Of a DNA stretch of 47,430 nt, positions 40,886-47,430 are shown piece by piece (positions within the stretch are counted from its first letter, which is position 1; each line of letters opens with the position of its first letter). The position numbers were made by a program, and so were the translations under genes. This DNA is from a virus. Below the pieces are notes generated by a model. The model ran no database searches. It had not been told where the DNA came from and was given only the letters and a program-made list of their open reading frames with translations. The DNA lies in the IMG/VR virus record IMGVR_UViG_3300035698_011774, positions 1 to 47,430 of that record; one strand, written 5' to 3'.

Positions 40886-41124
40886 AGATGAAAATACACA
40901 AATTAAAGATAGGTGATCTTATAGAATACACTCGCGGTGATGGCATGGTAGTTTGTGGAAAAATAGAGAATATATATGGTGTAGAAGAAACATATTTTAG
41001 CGTTCGTTGGGATGACATGAGTGACCTATCATGGGACCATAACGCCGGAGACATGTTAAGATTTCTTCATCGTGGACCTTATCCTGAAGATTTTTTTGAA
41101 AGAATAAGGGACAGATTAGGGTAA
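40882..41124 (+). CDS. Array protein 22 (80 aa), SH3-like + tag; last gene of the array
   Basis: MKMKIHKLKIGDLIEYTRGDG start, YFSVRWDDMSDLSWD strand, tag PEDFFERIRDRLG. It converges with the minus-strand ArdC-like gene and the two coding ends overlap by 9 nt, so no terminator separates them. Confidence 0.7.
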   Translation: MKMKIHKLKIGDLIEYTRGDGMVVCGKIENIYGVEETYFSVRWDDMSDLSWDHNAGDMLRFLHRGPYPEDFFERIRDRLG

Positions 41125-42429
41125 TCCTGTCTGTTCTCCCATATCCATTTCTGCCGCTTTTTTATTAATCCCCGTAATTATCGTTTTAACTGATTTAGAT
41201 ATAGCTTCTCTTCTTCTTCTCACATCTGCTCCTGTTCCTTGCCACAATGCGATATATCTTGGCGTATCCTTTGTTTCAAAACTATAATGATTAAGAACTA
41301 TAAACGCTGTTGATTCTGCGTCAATTTCTAAATCTTTTCTTGTCAATGTTTTTCTTTCTTTTTTACCTTCCAATGACCAGTGTAGAATTTCGTGAGCAAG
41401 TTCGTGGACTAACGTGCTAAATTTGTTAATACCATCGAATGTGTCATTAATTCTTATCTTTTGACCAGCTGCGTATCCACCTAATTCTGTTTGCATTTCT
41501 TCTGTTCCCATATCTATTCCTAATTCCACTGCCCAATCCCAAGCCGAATTAATGAGGAATGTGATTTCTTCTAATTGTTCGTTGGGATCTTGTCTCCATT
41601 CTTTAGGTTCATAGGGGCCTTCTCCTTCTTTCCCTTTCCATCCGGCCATAGCTTCTGTGTCTGCAAAATCATAGACAATAGCCGGAACAAAGTACATATA
41701 CTCATGTTGGCTTCTGTTTGGAAAATTAAACCATTGATCTGTAGACATCGTTGCTTTTAGTTTTTTACCTTCTTGTGTTAGGCCTGTTCTTGGGGCTATA
41801 ATTTCTATTTTATTTCCCCAGTTTGTAACCTGTCTTCCGAATTTAGCCATCCATTGTTTTGCTCCTGCAACTTTAATAGATTTTGGATTTTGGAACCAGA
41901 TTAGAATTTGGTTTCCAAAACTGTAGTTGTGGAATTTGGCCGCGAATGATAGATAGCTTCTTACGAATTCGGTTGCGGCTTCAGAGTCTACTCTTAATGC
42001 TAATTCATTAATCATCTTGTGGGCATAATCTATAATGGCTTTTGCTTTATCACTTGCTTTTCCGGCTTCTCCTTTTGCTTTTTCTATACCTGCTTTCATT
42101 TTATCCAATTCTATTTCTACTGGTGATTTTGGTTCTGTTGGTACGGCAGGTGGGGCTTCTATCTGCGGTTGTCCTTCTTGGGCGTCTGGAGAATCAAGAA
42201 GTGATAGATCGAGGTCTAAGGCTTCTAATGCTTGTCTTTTTTCTGGAGTGATGAATTTGATTGCTGTTGACCACGTTCCTTTGAAAAATCTGAATCCAAG
42301 GCTTCTTAGTGTGTCTTTGATTGCGAATGTATTTCCCATTAATGCTAGGAATTTCATGCCAGTTTTTTTGTTGACAGTAATTCCAGCTTGGACTCCTTGG
42401 GCTATTTTAACTATTTTATACCAGTTCAT
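41116..42429 (-). CDS. ArdC-like antirestriction protein with zincin (HExxH) domain and MNWYK tag
   Basis: 437 residues. Residues 1-10 are MNWYKIVKIA, the tag shared with the next three genes. Residues about 31-53 (MGNTFAIKDTLRSLGFRF..GTW) form a small domain often found before DNA-processing domains. Residues about 150-255 match the ArdC N-terminal ssDNA-binding domain (SFGNQILIWFQNP, AGAKQWMAKFGRQV..KIEIIAPR). A metallopeptidase with HELAH (342-346) and downstream EIDAEST follows. ArdC proteins protect incoming DNA from restriction. GCGGAGA lies about 5 nt before the ATG, preceded by the intergenic T-run motif. Confidence 0.8.
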   Translation of the reverse strand: MNWYKIVKIAQGVQAGITVNKKTGMKFLALMGNTFAIKDTLRSLGFRFFKGTWSTAIKFITPEKRQALEALDLDLSLLDSPDAQEGQPQIEAPPAVPTEPKSPVEIELDKMKAGIEKAKGEAGKASDKAKAIIDYAHKMINELALRVDSEAATEFVRSYLSFAAKFHNYSFGNQILIWFQNPKSIKVAGAKQWMAKFGRQVTNWGNKIEIIAPRTGLTQEGKKLKATMSTDQWFNFPNRSQHEYMYFVPAIVYDFADTEAMAGWKGKEGEGPYEPKEWRQDPNEQLEEITFLINSAWDWAVELGIDMGTEEMQTELGGYAAGQKIRINDTFDGINKFSTLVHELAHEILHWSLEGKKERKTLTRKDLEIDAESTAFIVLNHYSFETKDTPRYIALWQGTGADVRRRREAISKSVKTIITGINKKAAEMDMGEQTGLP

Positions 42430-42446
42430 TATTTCTCCGCAAAAAA

Positions 42447-43103
42447 TTATACATAACTATATTCTCTGTCTTCCACTTCAACTCCTGGAGTTGGAGAAAC
42501 GGGATTATCTTCTGGTTCATCGTTGTCATCTCCTCCTCCAAAATAGAAATTATTAATTGTTGTTTTTACATATTGTCCTACTTCGTAAGGAGTTTTCAGT
42601 TGTCCTTTATCGCTTTCTCCTATTTCTTCGATATTGAAGTACCCTTTATTTCGTGGCTCTATTCTTGCTCCCCACAGCACAGTTGTAAAGTCTATTAATT
42701 CATTTCCTGTTTCTGAATTATATTCATTGGCTTCCATTGGTTTCATTTGGTCCAAATAGTATTGTCTGAATTCCATGGTGTCTTCAAATACTGTTGGTGT
42801 CATATCTGGTTCATCCCATCCTCTTGTCATCCCATAAGAACCTTCGGACGGATGGACAACATGAGGGGCTTTTCTAATATAAACATATGTTTTGATATGG
42901 AACCAATCTCCTGGCATAACGACATCTGTACCTGTCAATTTACATCTAAATCTTTTTTGGTCTTTGTATCCTGGTGCTAAGTTTTCTGTTTCTATTGTCC
43001 AATTTCCGTTGTTCTGTAATTGGATTGATTCAAATATATGTTGGCACATATCGCCTACAGGTATCATCTGATCCGCTAGTTTTATCTGTTTATACCAATT
43101 CAT
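42447..43103 (-). CDS. MNWYKQIKLA-tagged hypothetical protein (218 aa)
   Basis: It starts MNWYKQIKLADQMIPVG. The rest is beta-rich with several aromatic residues (WTIETENLAPGYKDQKRFRCKL, WFHIKTYVYIRKAP) and an acidic, Pro-rich C-terminal tail. No domain recognised. Its ATG overlaps the stop of the upstream minus-strand gene at 43103. It shares only the first ten residues with its neighbours, so the leader is a transferable signal rather than a sign of overall homology. Confidence 0.62.
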   Translation of the reverse strand: MNWYKQIKLADQMIPVGDMCQHIFESIQLQNNGNWTIETENLAPGYKDQKRFRCKLTGTDVVMPGDWFHIKTYVYIRKAPHVVHPSEGSYGMTRGWDEPDMTPTVFEDTMEFRQYYLDQMKPMEANEYNSETGNELIDFTTVLWGARIEPRNKGYFNIEEIGESDKGQLKTPYEVGQYVKTTINNFYFGGGDDNDEPEDNPVSPTPGVEVEDREYSYV

Positions 43104-43444
43104 TAATGAAAAATCACCATATGAGGATTATTAAAAGCCTTATCTAATATCGATTTTATTTTATTTTCCACGAAAGCGTATCTATCAGGATTTTCATGTT
43201 TAAAACTAATAACAGCACTTAGCATATGTGTTCCTGGAACATATCTCCCAGTTGCAAAAACATCTTTTACTGGACCTGATGTCATAGCCTCATATTCATG
43301 ACAATTATTAGACATAGTATCCCAAGTGACCAGTTTAAAATCTGAGTCTATGAACCATAAGGTCACTTCAGTAGGATTATCCTCGTTATGTCCAATATCT
43401 GTATAATAGATAGCGGCTAATTTTATTTGTCTATACCAATTCAT
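43103..43444 (-). CDS. MNWYRQIKLA-tagged hypothetical protein (113 aa), paralog of the next gene
   Basis: It starts MNWYRQIKLAAIYYTDIGHNED. The body (VTLWFIDSDFKLVTWDTMS, VFATGRYVPG, ISFKHENP) aligns throughout with the protein encoded at 43444-43848, so the two are tandem paralogs. No known domain. Stop and start overlap with both neighbours in a minus-strand operon. Confidence 0.65.
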   Translation of the reverse strand: MNWYRQIKLAAIYYTDIGHNEDNPTEVTLWFIDSDFKLVTWDTMSNNCHEYEAMTSGPVKDVFATGRYVPGTHMLSAVISFKHENPDRYAFVENKIKSILDKAFNNPHMVIFH

Positions 43445-43848
43445 TATCTAAATACCGTAATTTTTGGATTGTTAAATTCCGCATCTATTATGGATATTAC
43501 TCTTTTTTCTAGATAATCGTTTTGTTTGGGATTCTCGTATTTGAAATTTATTGCAATGCTTGCGACATCAGATGACGGGTCATATCTACCACTTGCGAAA
43601 ATCTTTTGATCCCGTTCATTCATCCGTTCCCAATCTTCATGAGACTGATCAGACGTTGTTTCCCAGGTAAAGAGAATGAAGTTAGAGTTTACAAACCATA
43701 AGACCACATCCACTGGCTTGCCTCTAATATCATAAATGTCTGGGGCTATCTCTATTTTCTCTTTCCTGCCATGACCTATGTCCATAAACGACAAATCATT
43801 ATTTGGCACAACTGGAAAAGCTAATTTTATCTGTCTATACCAGTTCAT
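43444..43848 (-). CDS. MNWYRQIKLA-tagged hypothetical protein (134 aa)
   Basis: I start it at 43848, where the product begins MNWYRQIKLAFPVVPNN like its three neighbours. The frame stays open for 54 further codons upstream, but that part overlaps the opposite-strand pseudopilin gene and has no matching leader. Body strands VVLWFVNSNFILFTWETTS, IFASGRYDPS and INFKYENP match the 113-residue paralog. First gene of the four-gene minus-strand operon. Confidence 0.68.
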   Translation of the reverse strand: MNWYRQIKLAFPVVPNNDLSFMDIGHGRKEKIEIAPDIYDIRGKPVDVVLWFVNSNFILFTWETTSDQSHEDWERMNERDQKIFASGRYDPSSDVASIAINFKYENPKQNDYLEKRVISIIDAEFNNPKITVFR

Positions 43849-43939
43849 AGTTATAGTATTCTTTGATTTGTGTTCTTTTCCTTTGCCGAAAAAAAGGTAG
43901 GGAAGCAAGAAAGTTTGAATTATAATAGGGAGATTAAAC

Positions 43940-44647
43940 ATGATCAAAAAAGCCTTTACATTAATTGAGATGTTAGTAGTCGTTACAATTATATCTGTAC
44001 TATTAGCCATTCTATCTCCATCTGCTAGAATGTCTGTAATCAGAGGGGAGATGACCGAATGTGCCCATCATATGAGGCAATTAACGATTGCATGGCAACA
44101 GCACTCCGTAGAACATCGAATGGTTTTAGTAGAATCGAATACGCATAATGGATGTTGGGCCGCTAGTAGTAGTCAAGGCGGAAATACGATTGAAGGGATG
44201 ACTGTGGGGGAATTATGGCCTTATATCCTAAACATAGATATATATAGTTGTCCGACTCCTGTTTATGATTATTACATTACATATGCTTTGAGTGGAATGC
44301 TACATGGAGAGGGAGGCTTTAGTGGTAGGGTCTTTAAATGGATGCATATCACAAATCCCAGCGAAATTATGTGTTATATTGAAGAAGATGATTATCGTGG
44401 TTATAACATGAACTCATTTATGTGTTCCAGTCAGCCTGGAAAATGGATTGATTATGTTGCTGGCAATCACGATGGTGGTGATAATATTTCGTTTTGTGAT
44501 GGTCATGTTGAATATCACAAGTGGCTAGATCCAGATACCCTAACATTTCCCTACCCGCCATCCGGTGAAGGCACCAGGAGTCATGGGTATGTTGATGCGG
44601 GAAGTGTTGACGTTGAATACCTTCAAGAAATTTTTTGGCAATACTGA
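43940..44647 (+). CDS. Prepilin-like protein with H-X9-DG motif (type II secretion pseudopilin type)
   Basis: 235 residues, GGGAGA about 8 nt before the ATG. The N-terminus KKAFTLIEMLVVVTIISVLLAIL is a type IV prepilin signal and transmembrane helix, with Ala instead of the usual Gly before FTLIE. Near the C-terminus, NHDGGDNISFCDGHVEYHKW contains the H-X9-DG processing-associated motif of large prepilin families of Planctomycetes, Lentisphaerae and Verrucomicrobia. This is host-type sequence inside phage genes, so it was probably acquired from the host. It could change host pili or display a surface protein. Divergent from the MNWYR operon. Confidence 0.8.
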   Translation: MIKKAFTLIEMLVVVTIISVLLAILSPSARMSVIRGEMTECAHHMRQLTIAWQQHSVEHRMVLVESNTHNGCWAASSSQGGNTIEGMTVGELWPYILNIDIYSCPTPVYDYYITYALSGMLHGEGGFSGRVFKWMHITNPSEIMCYIEEDDYRGYNMNSFMCSSQPGKWIDYVAGNHDGGDNISFCDGHVEYHKWLDPDTLTFPYPPSGEGTRSHGYVDAGSVDVEYLQEIFWQY

Positions 44648-44734
44648 AAAATTTGCAGAGGAAAAAATAGTAATATAGGGAATATATGAGTTATAGGGAA
44701 TATAAATAATTTTATTAAAAATCAAGAAGGTTTT

Positions 44735-44763
44735 TTGACAATATTTCGCTATATAATTATAGT
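44735..44763 (+). promoter_or_regulatory. Sigma70-like promoter for the orphan RNA
   Basis: TTGACA (44735-44740), 17-nt spacer, TATAGT (44758-44763): a consensus -35 and a near-consensus -10 at ideal spacing. Transcription would begin about 44770, just at the structured RNA. It is the best promoter match I see in the window. Confidence 0.7.
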
Positions 44764-44925
44764 TAGTAAGAGCTAACTCTACCGTGGGACACACGGGAAG
44801 TAACGCCTGTGGAGATGGGAAGGTTACAGAGCTACGTTGTGGTTCAGTGCCCGTCTGCGAAGCAGGAAAAAGAATGGTAGGATAACCTACCAAATGCCAC
44901 GGGGCTTGCCCCGTGGAGTGTCACA
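44761..44925 (+). ncRNA. Orphan TnpB-type right-end/omegaRNA-like RNA (locus C)
   Basis: About 165 nt without a real ORF and full of hairpins: AGTTAG/CTAACT (44761-44778), CCGTG/CACGG (44782-44796), GTAAC/GTTAC (about 44801-44828), GGTAGG-ATAA-CCTACC (about 44876-44891) and CCACGGGG-CTTG-CCCCGTGG (about 44897-44916). The last is followed by AGTGTCAC. The phrases CCGTGGGACACACGG, AACGCC and GCGAAGCAGGAA before a terminal hairpin resemble the 3'-end RNAs of tnpB elements. No tnpB is present. A guide would be the phage sequence right after 44925, the beginning of the next gene. It differs in fold from loci A and B. Confidence 0.5.
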
Positions 44926-44938
44926 GGGAATATAACGA

Positions 44939-45691
44939 TTGAGACTATTATCTAAACAATCCGGGTTTTTTTCTGAACCAGAGATAGAAAAACCAAAATT
45001 CATATCTCGATATAAACCTGGAGATATTGTTGAATTTACCTATAAAGGCCAGACAAGAACTGCCCCTATTTTATTTGTCAATCAAGATAGAGAGCGTATT
45101 GTTGTAGAATTTGCTGGTGAGCAAGTTGAATTACACGAGTCAAAAGTCAAAAAAGTAGAGGATACTATGCCTATGTTCGCATTTGAAAGTATATTTGATT
45201 TAGGATTATTCAAAATAGCAAAAAAGAGAAAAGACAAAAGTCCAGGTGGATTAGCGGACAAAAAAGACCCATCTGATTTTGATTCAAAATCTTTAGAAAA
45301 AGGCATAAAAACAGAATTAGAACATACAGATGATAAAGATTTAGCAGAAGAAATCACTATGGATCACCTTGAAGAACATCCAAAATATTATGATGAAGAA
45401 TTTTTGCCAACAATGGAAGAAGAGTTAACAAAAGATGAAAAAAAATTAGAAGCTGCAACCACATATTTCGACCTTATGAAAACTGCCAAAGAAAAAGATG
45501 ACAAGTGGATACAAGATGCAGTTCCCAAATCCCATGAAGGCAAATTTGGTAAATGGTGTAAGAGTAATGGGTTTAAAGGAGTTTGTCAATCATGTATAGA
45601 TAAAGCCATTGGCCAAGGAGGAAATTCCAGCAAAATGGCCAATTTCGCTATTAACGTTTCTAAGGGGAAATATAACCATCCGAAATCATAA
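44939..45691 (+). CDS. DUF5661-like protein (250 aa), TTG start
   Basis: TTG start with AGGGAA about 8 nt upstream, immediately after the orphan RNA. Three parts are visible. An SH3/KOW-like N-terminus (YKPGDIVEFTYKGQTRTAPILFV) comes first. A central region (DPSDFDSKSLEKGIKTELEHTDD..AEEITMDHLEEHPKYYDEEF) matches the DUF5661 pattern. The C-terminus (WIQDAVPKSHEGKFGKWCKSNG..CQSCIDKAIGQGG) is of a type found in many phage proteins. Role unknown; DUF5661-type proteins are frequent among large-phage structural genes. Confidence 0.65.
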   Translation: MRLLSKQSGFFSEPEIEKPKFISRYKPGDIVEFTYKGQTRTAPILFVNQDRERIVVEFAGEQVELHESKVKKVEDTMPMFAFESIFDLGLFKIAKKRKDKSPGGLADKKDPSDFDSKSLEKGIKTELEHTDDKDLAEEITMDHLEEHPKYYDEEFLPTMEEELTKDEKKLEAATTYFDLMKTAKEKDDKWIQDAVPKSHEGKFGKWCKSNGFKGVCQSCIDKAIGQGGNSSKMANFAINVSKGKYNHPKS

Positions 45692-45774
45692 TTTCATATT
45701 AATATTCTCTTCCCACGGGAAGTTGATCGAGAGTCAATAGCCACTGTCGTAGTATCTTGTGTCTTCCCTATTAG

Positions 45775-45802
45775 CCCCATTTAACGATGGGGTTAATTTT
45801 TT
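45775..45802 (+). terminator. Intrinsic terminator before the radical SAM gene
   Basis: CCCCAT-TTAACG-ATGGGG followed by TTAATTTTTT. The 80 nt before it also contain a tight CTTCCC/GGGAAG hairpin (about 45707-45720). It separates the DUF5661-like gene from the next transcription unit, whose SD (GAGGAG) lies at 45818-45823. Confidence 0.65.
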
Positions 45803-45830
45803 GCCGAAATAATAAGTAGAGGAGAAAAAT

Positions 45831-46652
45831 ATGAAAGCAAAGTGGATTCACAAAATAGAAACATCATCACGCTGTAATCTAAAGTGCCCATATTGTCCCC
45901 ATTCAAAAGGATTATCATACGGCAATGGCAATATGTCCCAAGATACATTTGATAGAGTTTGTTATTGGGCAAAAATTCTTAATCCTTCAGGACAACCAAA
46001 TGATGAACATATTGTATGGCTTCATGGAATAGGAGAACCTTTACTAAATCCCAATATACTAGACTTTATTAAGCAACTAAGCCAAATAGTTAAAGTTGGG
46101 TTAAGTACGAATGGTGTATTGATAACACCTAAACTGGTGGAACAATTTAGCCACTCTGGATTATCACATCTTACAATTAGCCAACATAACAAGCAAATAA
46201 CAGAAAAAGTTTTGAAAATAATAAAAGAAGTTAAAATGTCTCAAATATTTACGCTTGATATCCAATCTGCATTTAATGATGATTGGGCAGGGCAAATAAA
46301 CGAAGATGATGTCCCGAATAAAGACAAAACAACATTCCCATGTGCTCATATCGAAAAAGGTGGAGTTCATGTTCTATGGAATGGGAATATTGTTAATTGT
46401 TGTGTTGATTCTCAATCTTATCCCATTTTAGGAAGTGTCTATGATGATGAAATTAGAAATATCGATATCGAGATTATTCCTCTGTGCAAAAATTGTAGGA
46501 GTGGTAAATCTGTTGTACAAAAAGAATTACGACAATATTCTAATAGTTTGACTCAAGAAGAAAAACACAAGTTATTGTGGAAACAAGTAAAAGTAGATAT
46601 CGAATACAGAAATAGACCAGATTATTATGCTTTAGGAATAGAACAAAAATGA
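45831..46652 (+). CDS. Radical SAM / SPASM-like enzyme
   Basis: 273 residues, GAGGAGA about 7 nt before the ATG. The 4Fe-4S motif is C-NLK-C-PY-C (Cys15, Cys19, Cys22), followed by GIGEPLLNPNILDFI and the STNG strand, hallmarks of radical SAM enzymes. The C-terminal part has further Cys (FPCAH, NCCVD, CKNC) as in SPASM auxiliary-cluster domains. Substrate unknown. The stop overlaps the start of a glycosyltransferase gene, so both may act on a sugar, peptide or nucleotide modification pathway. Confidence 0.85.
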   Translation: MKAKWIHKIETSSRCNLKCPYCPHSKGLSYGNGNMSQDTFDRVCYWAKILNPSGQPNDEHIVWLHGIGEPLLNPNILDFIKQLSQIVKVGLSTNGVLITPKLVEQFSHSGLSHLTISQHNKQITEKVLKIIKEVKMSQIFTLDIQSAFNDDWAGQINEDDVPNKDKTTFPCAHIEKGGVHVLWNGNIVNCCVDSQSYPILGSVYDDEIRNIDIEIIPLCKNCRSGKSVVQKELRQYSNSLTQEEKHKLLWKQVKVDIEYRNRPDYYALGIEQK

Positions 46653-47430
46653 AATTCGTTAATTTAACAAAAAATACAATACATATAGGTGATTTAAATA
46701 GAGATATACTATATCTTGAAGATAACTCTCCCCAAGAAATAACGTTAGATGATGTAAAAAAATCCGCAGGTTTCAGAAAATTAATCAAAATGGGCGGATT
46801 TCGTATTACAAGGTGTGGAAAATCAATATTTGAAAAGAATCTATTGAGACTACAAGACCAAGCTGTGATCCTACAACAGAATGCTCTTAAAACGGCCCAG
46901 GAAGCCCATAGAGAGGTCGTAGGAGAAAAAGTGGAGTCTATACAGGATAAAATAGAAGTGAGGCTTAGAGGGCATTTCTACGAGCTTGGAGGATATGCCA
47001 AAGTAAATAGAAATCTGGCAATAGGATTACATAATGAAGGTGTGAAAGTATCAGTAGAACCGGTAAACAAACAAAATAATCAATTAGACGAAGATGGAAT
47101 AATCAAATTGGGAGAAATCCATTCACAAGTATCCAGGAATGCTATTGTTATAGAAAGTGTTATTCCTACTTTGAGTATTTCTTCATTTGGCAAATATAAT
47201 ATTTTATATACTACGATTGAAGCAAAAACAATTCCTAAACAATTTCTTGAGATAGCCAACATGTATCATGAAGTGTGGGTTAACTCCAATTTTTGTATAG
47301 ACGTATTGAGATCGGCAGGGTTTAAAAGAGACATTTTCGTTCTTCCTAATAGTTTTGACATAGAAGCATATAATCAAGATTGTGAACCATATACATTTCG
47401 TCCTCAATTGAACAGTTTTGTATTTTTAAG
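46649..47430 (+). CDS. Glycosyltransferase (GT4-like), 3' end outside the window
   Basis: ATGA overlap with the radical SAM gene. The frame stays open to the window end (260 codons). Residues about 107-135 (GHFYELGGYAKVNRNLAIGL) form the Gly-rich N-terminal loop of GT-B enzymes. YNILYTTIEAKTIPKQFLEIANMYHEVWVNSNFC and VLPNSFD, given here as separate short parts of one region, are typical of GT4-like glycosyltransferases. The first ~90 residues, with a coiled-coil (LRLQDQAVILQQNALKTA), are unlike a glycosyltransferase and may anchor it to another protein. Target could be DNA, virion protein or host envelope. Confidence 0.75.
   Translation, partial: MKFVNLTKNTIHIGDLNRDILYLEDNSPQEITLDDVKKSAGFRKLIKMGGFRITRCGKSIFEKNLLRLQDQAVILQQNALKTAQEAHREVVGEKVESIQDKIEVRLRGHFYELGGYAKVNRNLAIGLHNEGVKVSVEPVNKQNNQLDEDGIIKLGEIHSQVSRNAIVIESVIPTLSISSFGKYNILYTTIEAKTIPKQFLEIANMYHEVWVNSNFCIDVLRSAGFKRDIFVLPNSFDIEAYNQDCEPYTFRPQLNSFVFL

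Noticed and set aside
36780-41120. The array tag as only a ribosome-binding-site artefact
   Set aside because: N-terminal copies in genes 16 and 17, variable codons, and conservation of D-F upstream of the SD part argue for peptide-level selection.
43846-44010. 54-codon N-terminal extension of the 43444 minus-strand gene
   Set aside because: It overlaps the divergent pseudopilin gene, lacks an SD, and the shared MNWYRQIKLA leader marks the start at 43848.
44540-44893. Minus-strand 117-residue ORF across locus C
   Set aside because: It runs through RNA hairpins and a consensus promoter, with no recognisable protein.
44761-44925. tRNA or tmRNA at locus C
   Set aside because: There is no acceptor/T-arm arrangement and no GTTCGAATC-type T-loop; I found no tRNA in the window.

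Overview
The window is a stretch of a large tailed-phage (Caudoviricetes) genome, AT-rich with dense, mostly forward-strand, overlapping genes. The core is a head/packaging module in this order: large terminase (TerL), a run of unrecognised virion-type proteins, portal, prohead protease fused to a giant acidic scaffold-like chain, a decoration-like protein, and the major capsid protein (MCP). The host cannot be read directly. A prepilin-like protein with an H-X9-DG motif (43940-44647), a family typical of Planctomycetes/Lentisphaerae/Verrucomicrobia, makes a PVC-superphylum host a reasonable but unproven guess.

Region by region. 1-3.2 kb: end of a tail/adhesin module, with a Ser-rich stalk and LamG-like tip. 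3.2-17.7 kb: TerL with a 390-residue LAGLIDADG intein, then about 16 small virion-type genes, including a cREC receiver-domain protein and a DUF192 protein. A 454-residue protein ends at an A10 tract that may shift -1 into a zinc-ribbon extension. 13.5-13.9 kb: an ORF-less structured RNA locus. 17.7-19.0 kb: an IsrB-type (HNH-less IscB-like) RNA-guided nuclease whose overlapping RNA shares the architecture of the 13.5-kb RNA. 19.0-33.3 kb: portal with a mini-intein and a DUF559/Vsr-like nuclease tail, then the protease-scaffold giant with a 404-residue LAGLIDADG intein, then the MCP split into three exons by two group I introns, each carrying a LAGLIDADG endonuclease. 33.5-35.7 kb: a free-standing LAGLIDADG gene and an SPPY-type DNA methyltransferase.

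35.8-41.1 kb is the most unusual region. It is an array of 22 tiny genes, mostly joined by ATGA-type overlaps, of which 21 carry the same ~12-residue peptide (consensus Y/H-x-D-F-x-D/E-K-I-K/R/E-D-R-L/M), nearly always at the C-terminus. The N-terminal parts differ: SH3/KOW-like barrels, a helical module, or short stretches resembling pieces of this phage's own portal and LamG adhesin. This looks like an undescribed system of peptide-tagged small proteins.

41.1-43.8 kb (minus strand): four genes share an N-terminal tag MNWY(K/R)xxK(L/I)A. One is an ArdC-like antirestriction protein with an HExxH zincin, so the tag may be a head-targeting signal for proteins delivered with the DNA. 43.9-47.4 kb: the pseudopilin, a promoter-driven orphan RNA resembling a TnpB right-end RNA, a DUF5661-like protein, a radical SAM/SPASM enzyme and the start of a glycosyltransferase.

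Overall, the genes that every virion needs (TerL, portal, protease, MCP) have each been invaded by a self-splicing element. The accessory parts are dominated by tag-sharing small proteins and by OMEGA-like RNAs.
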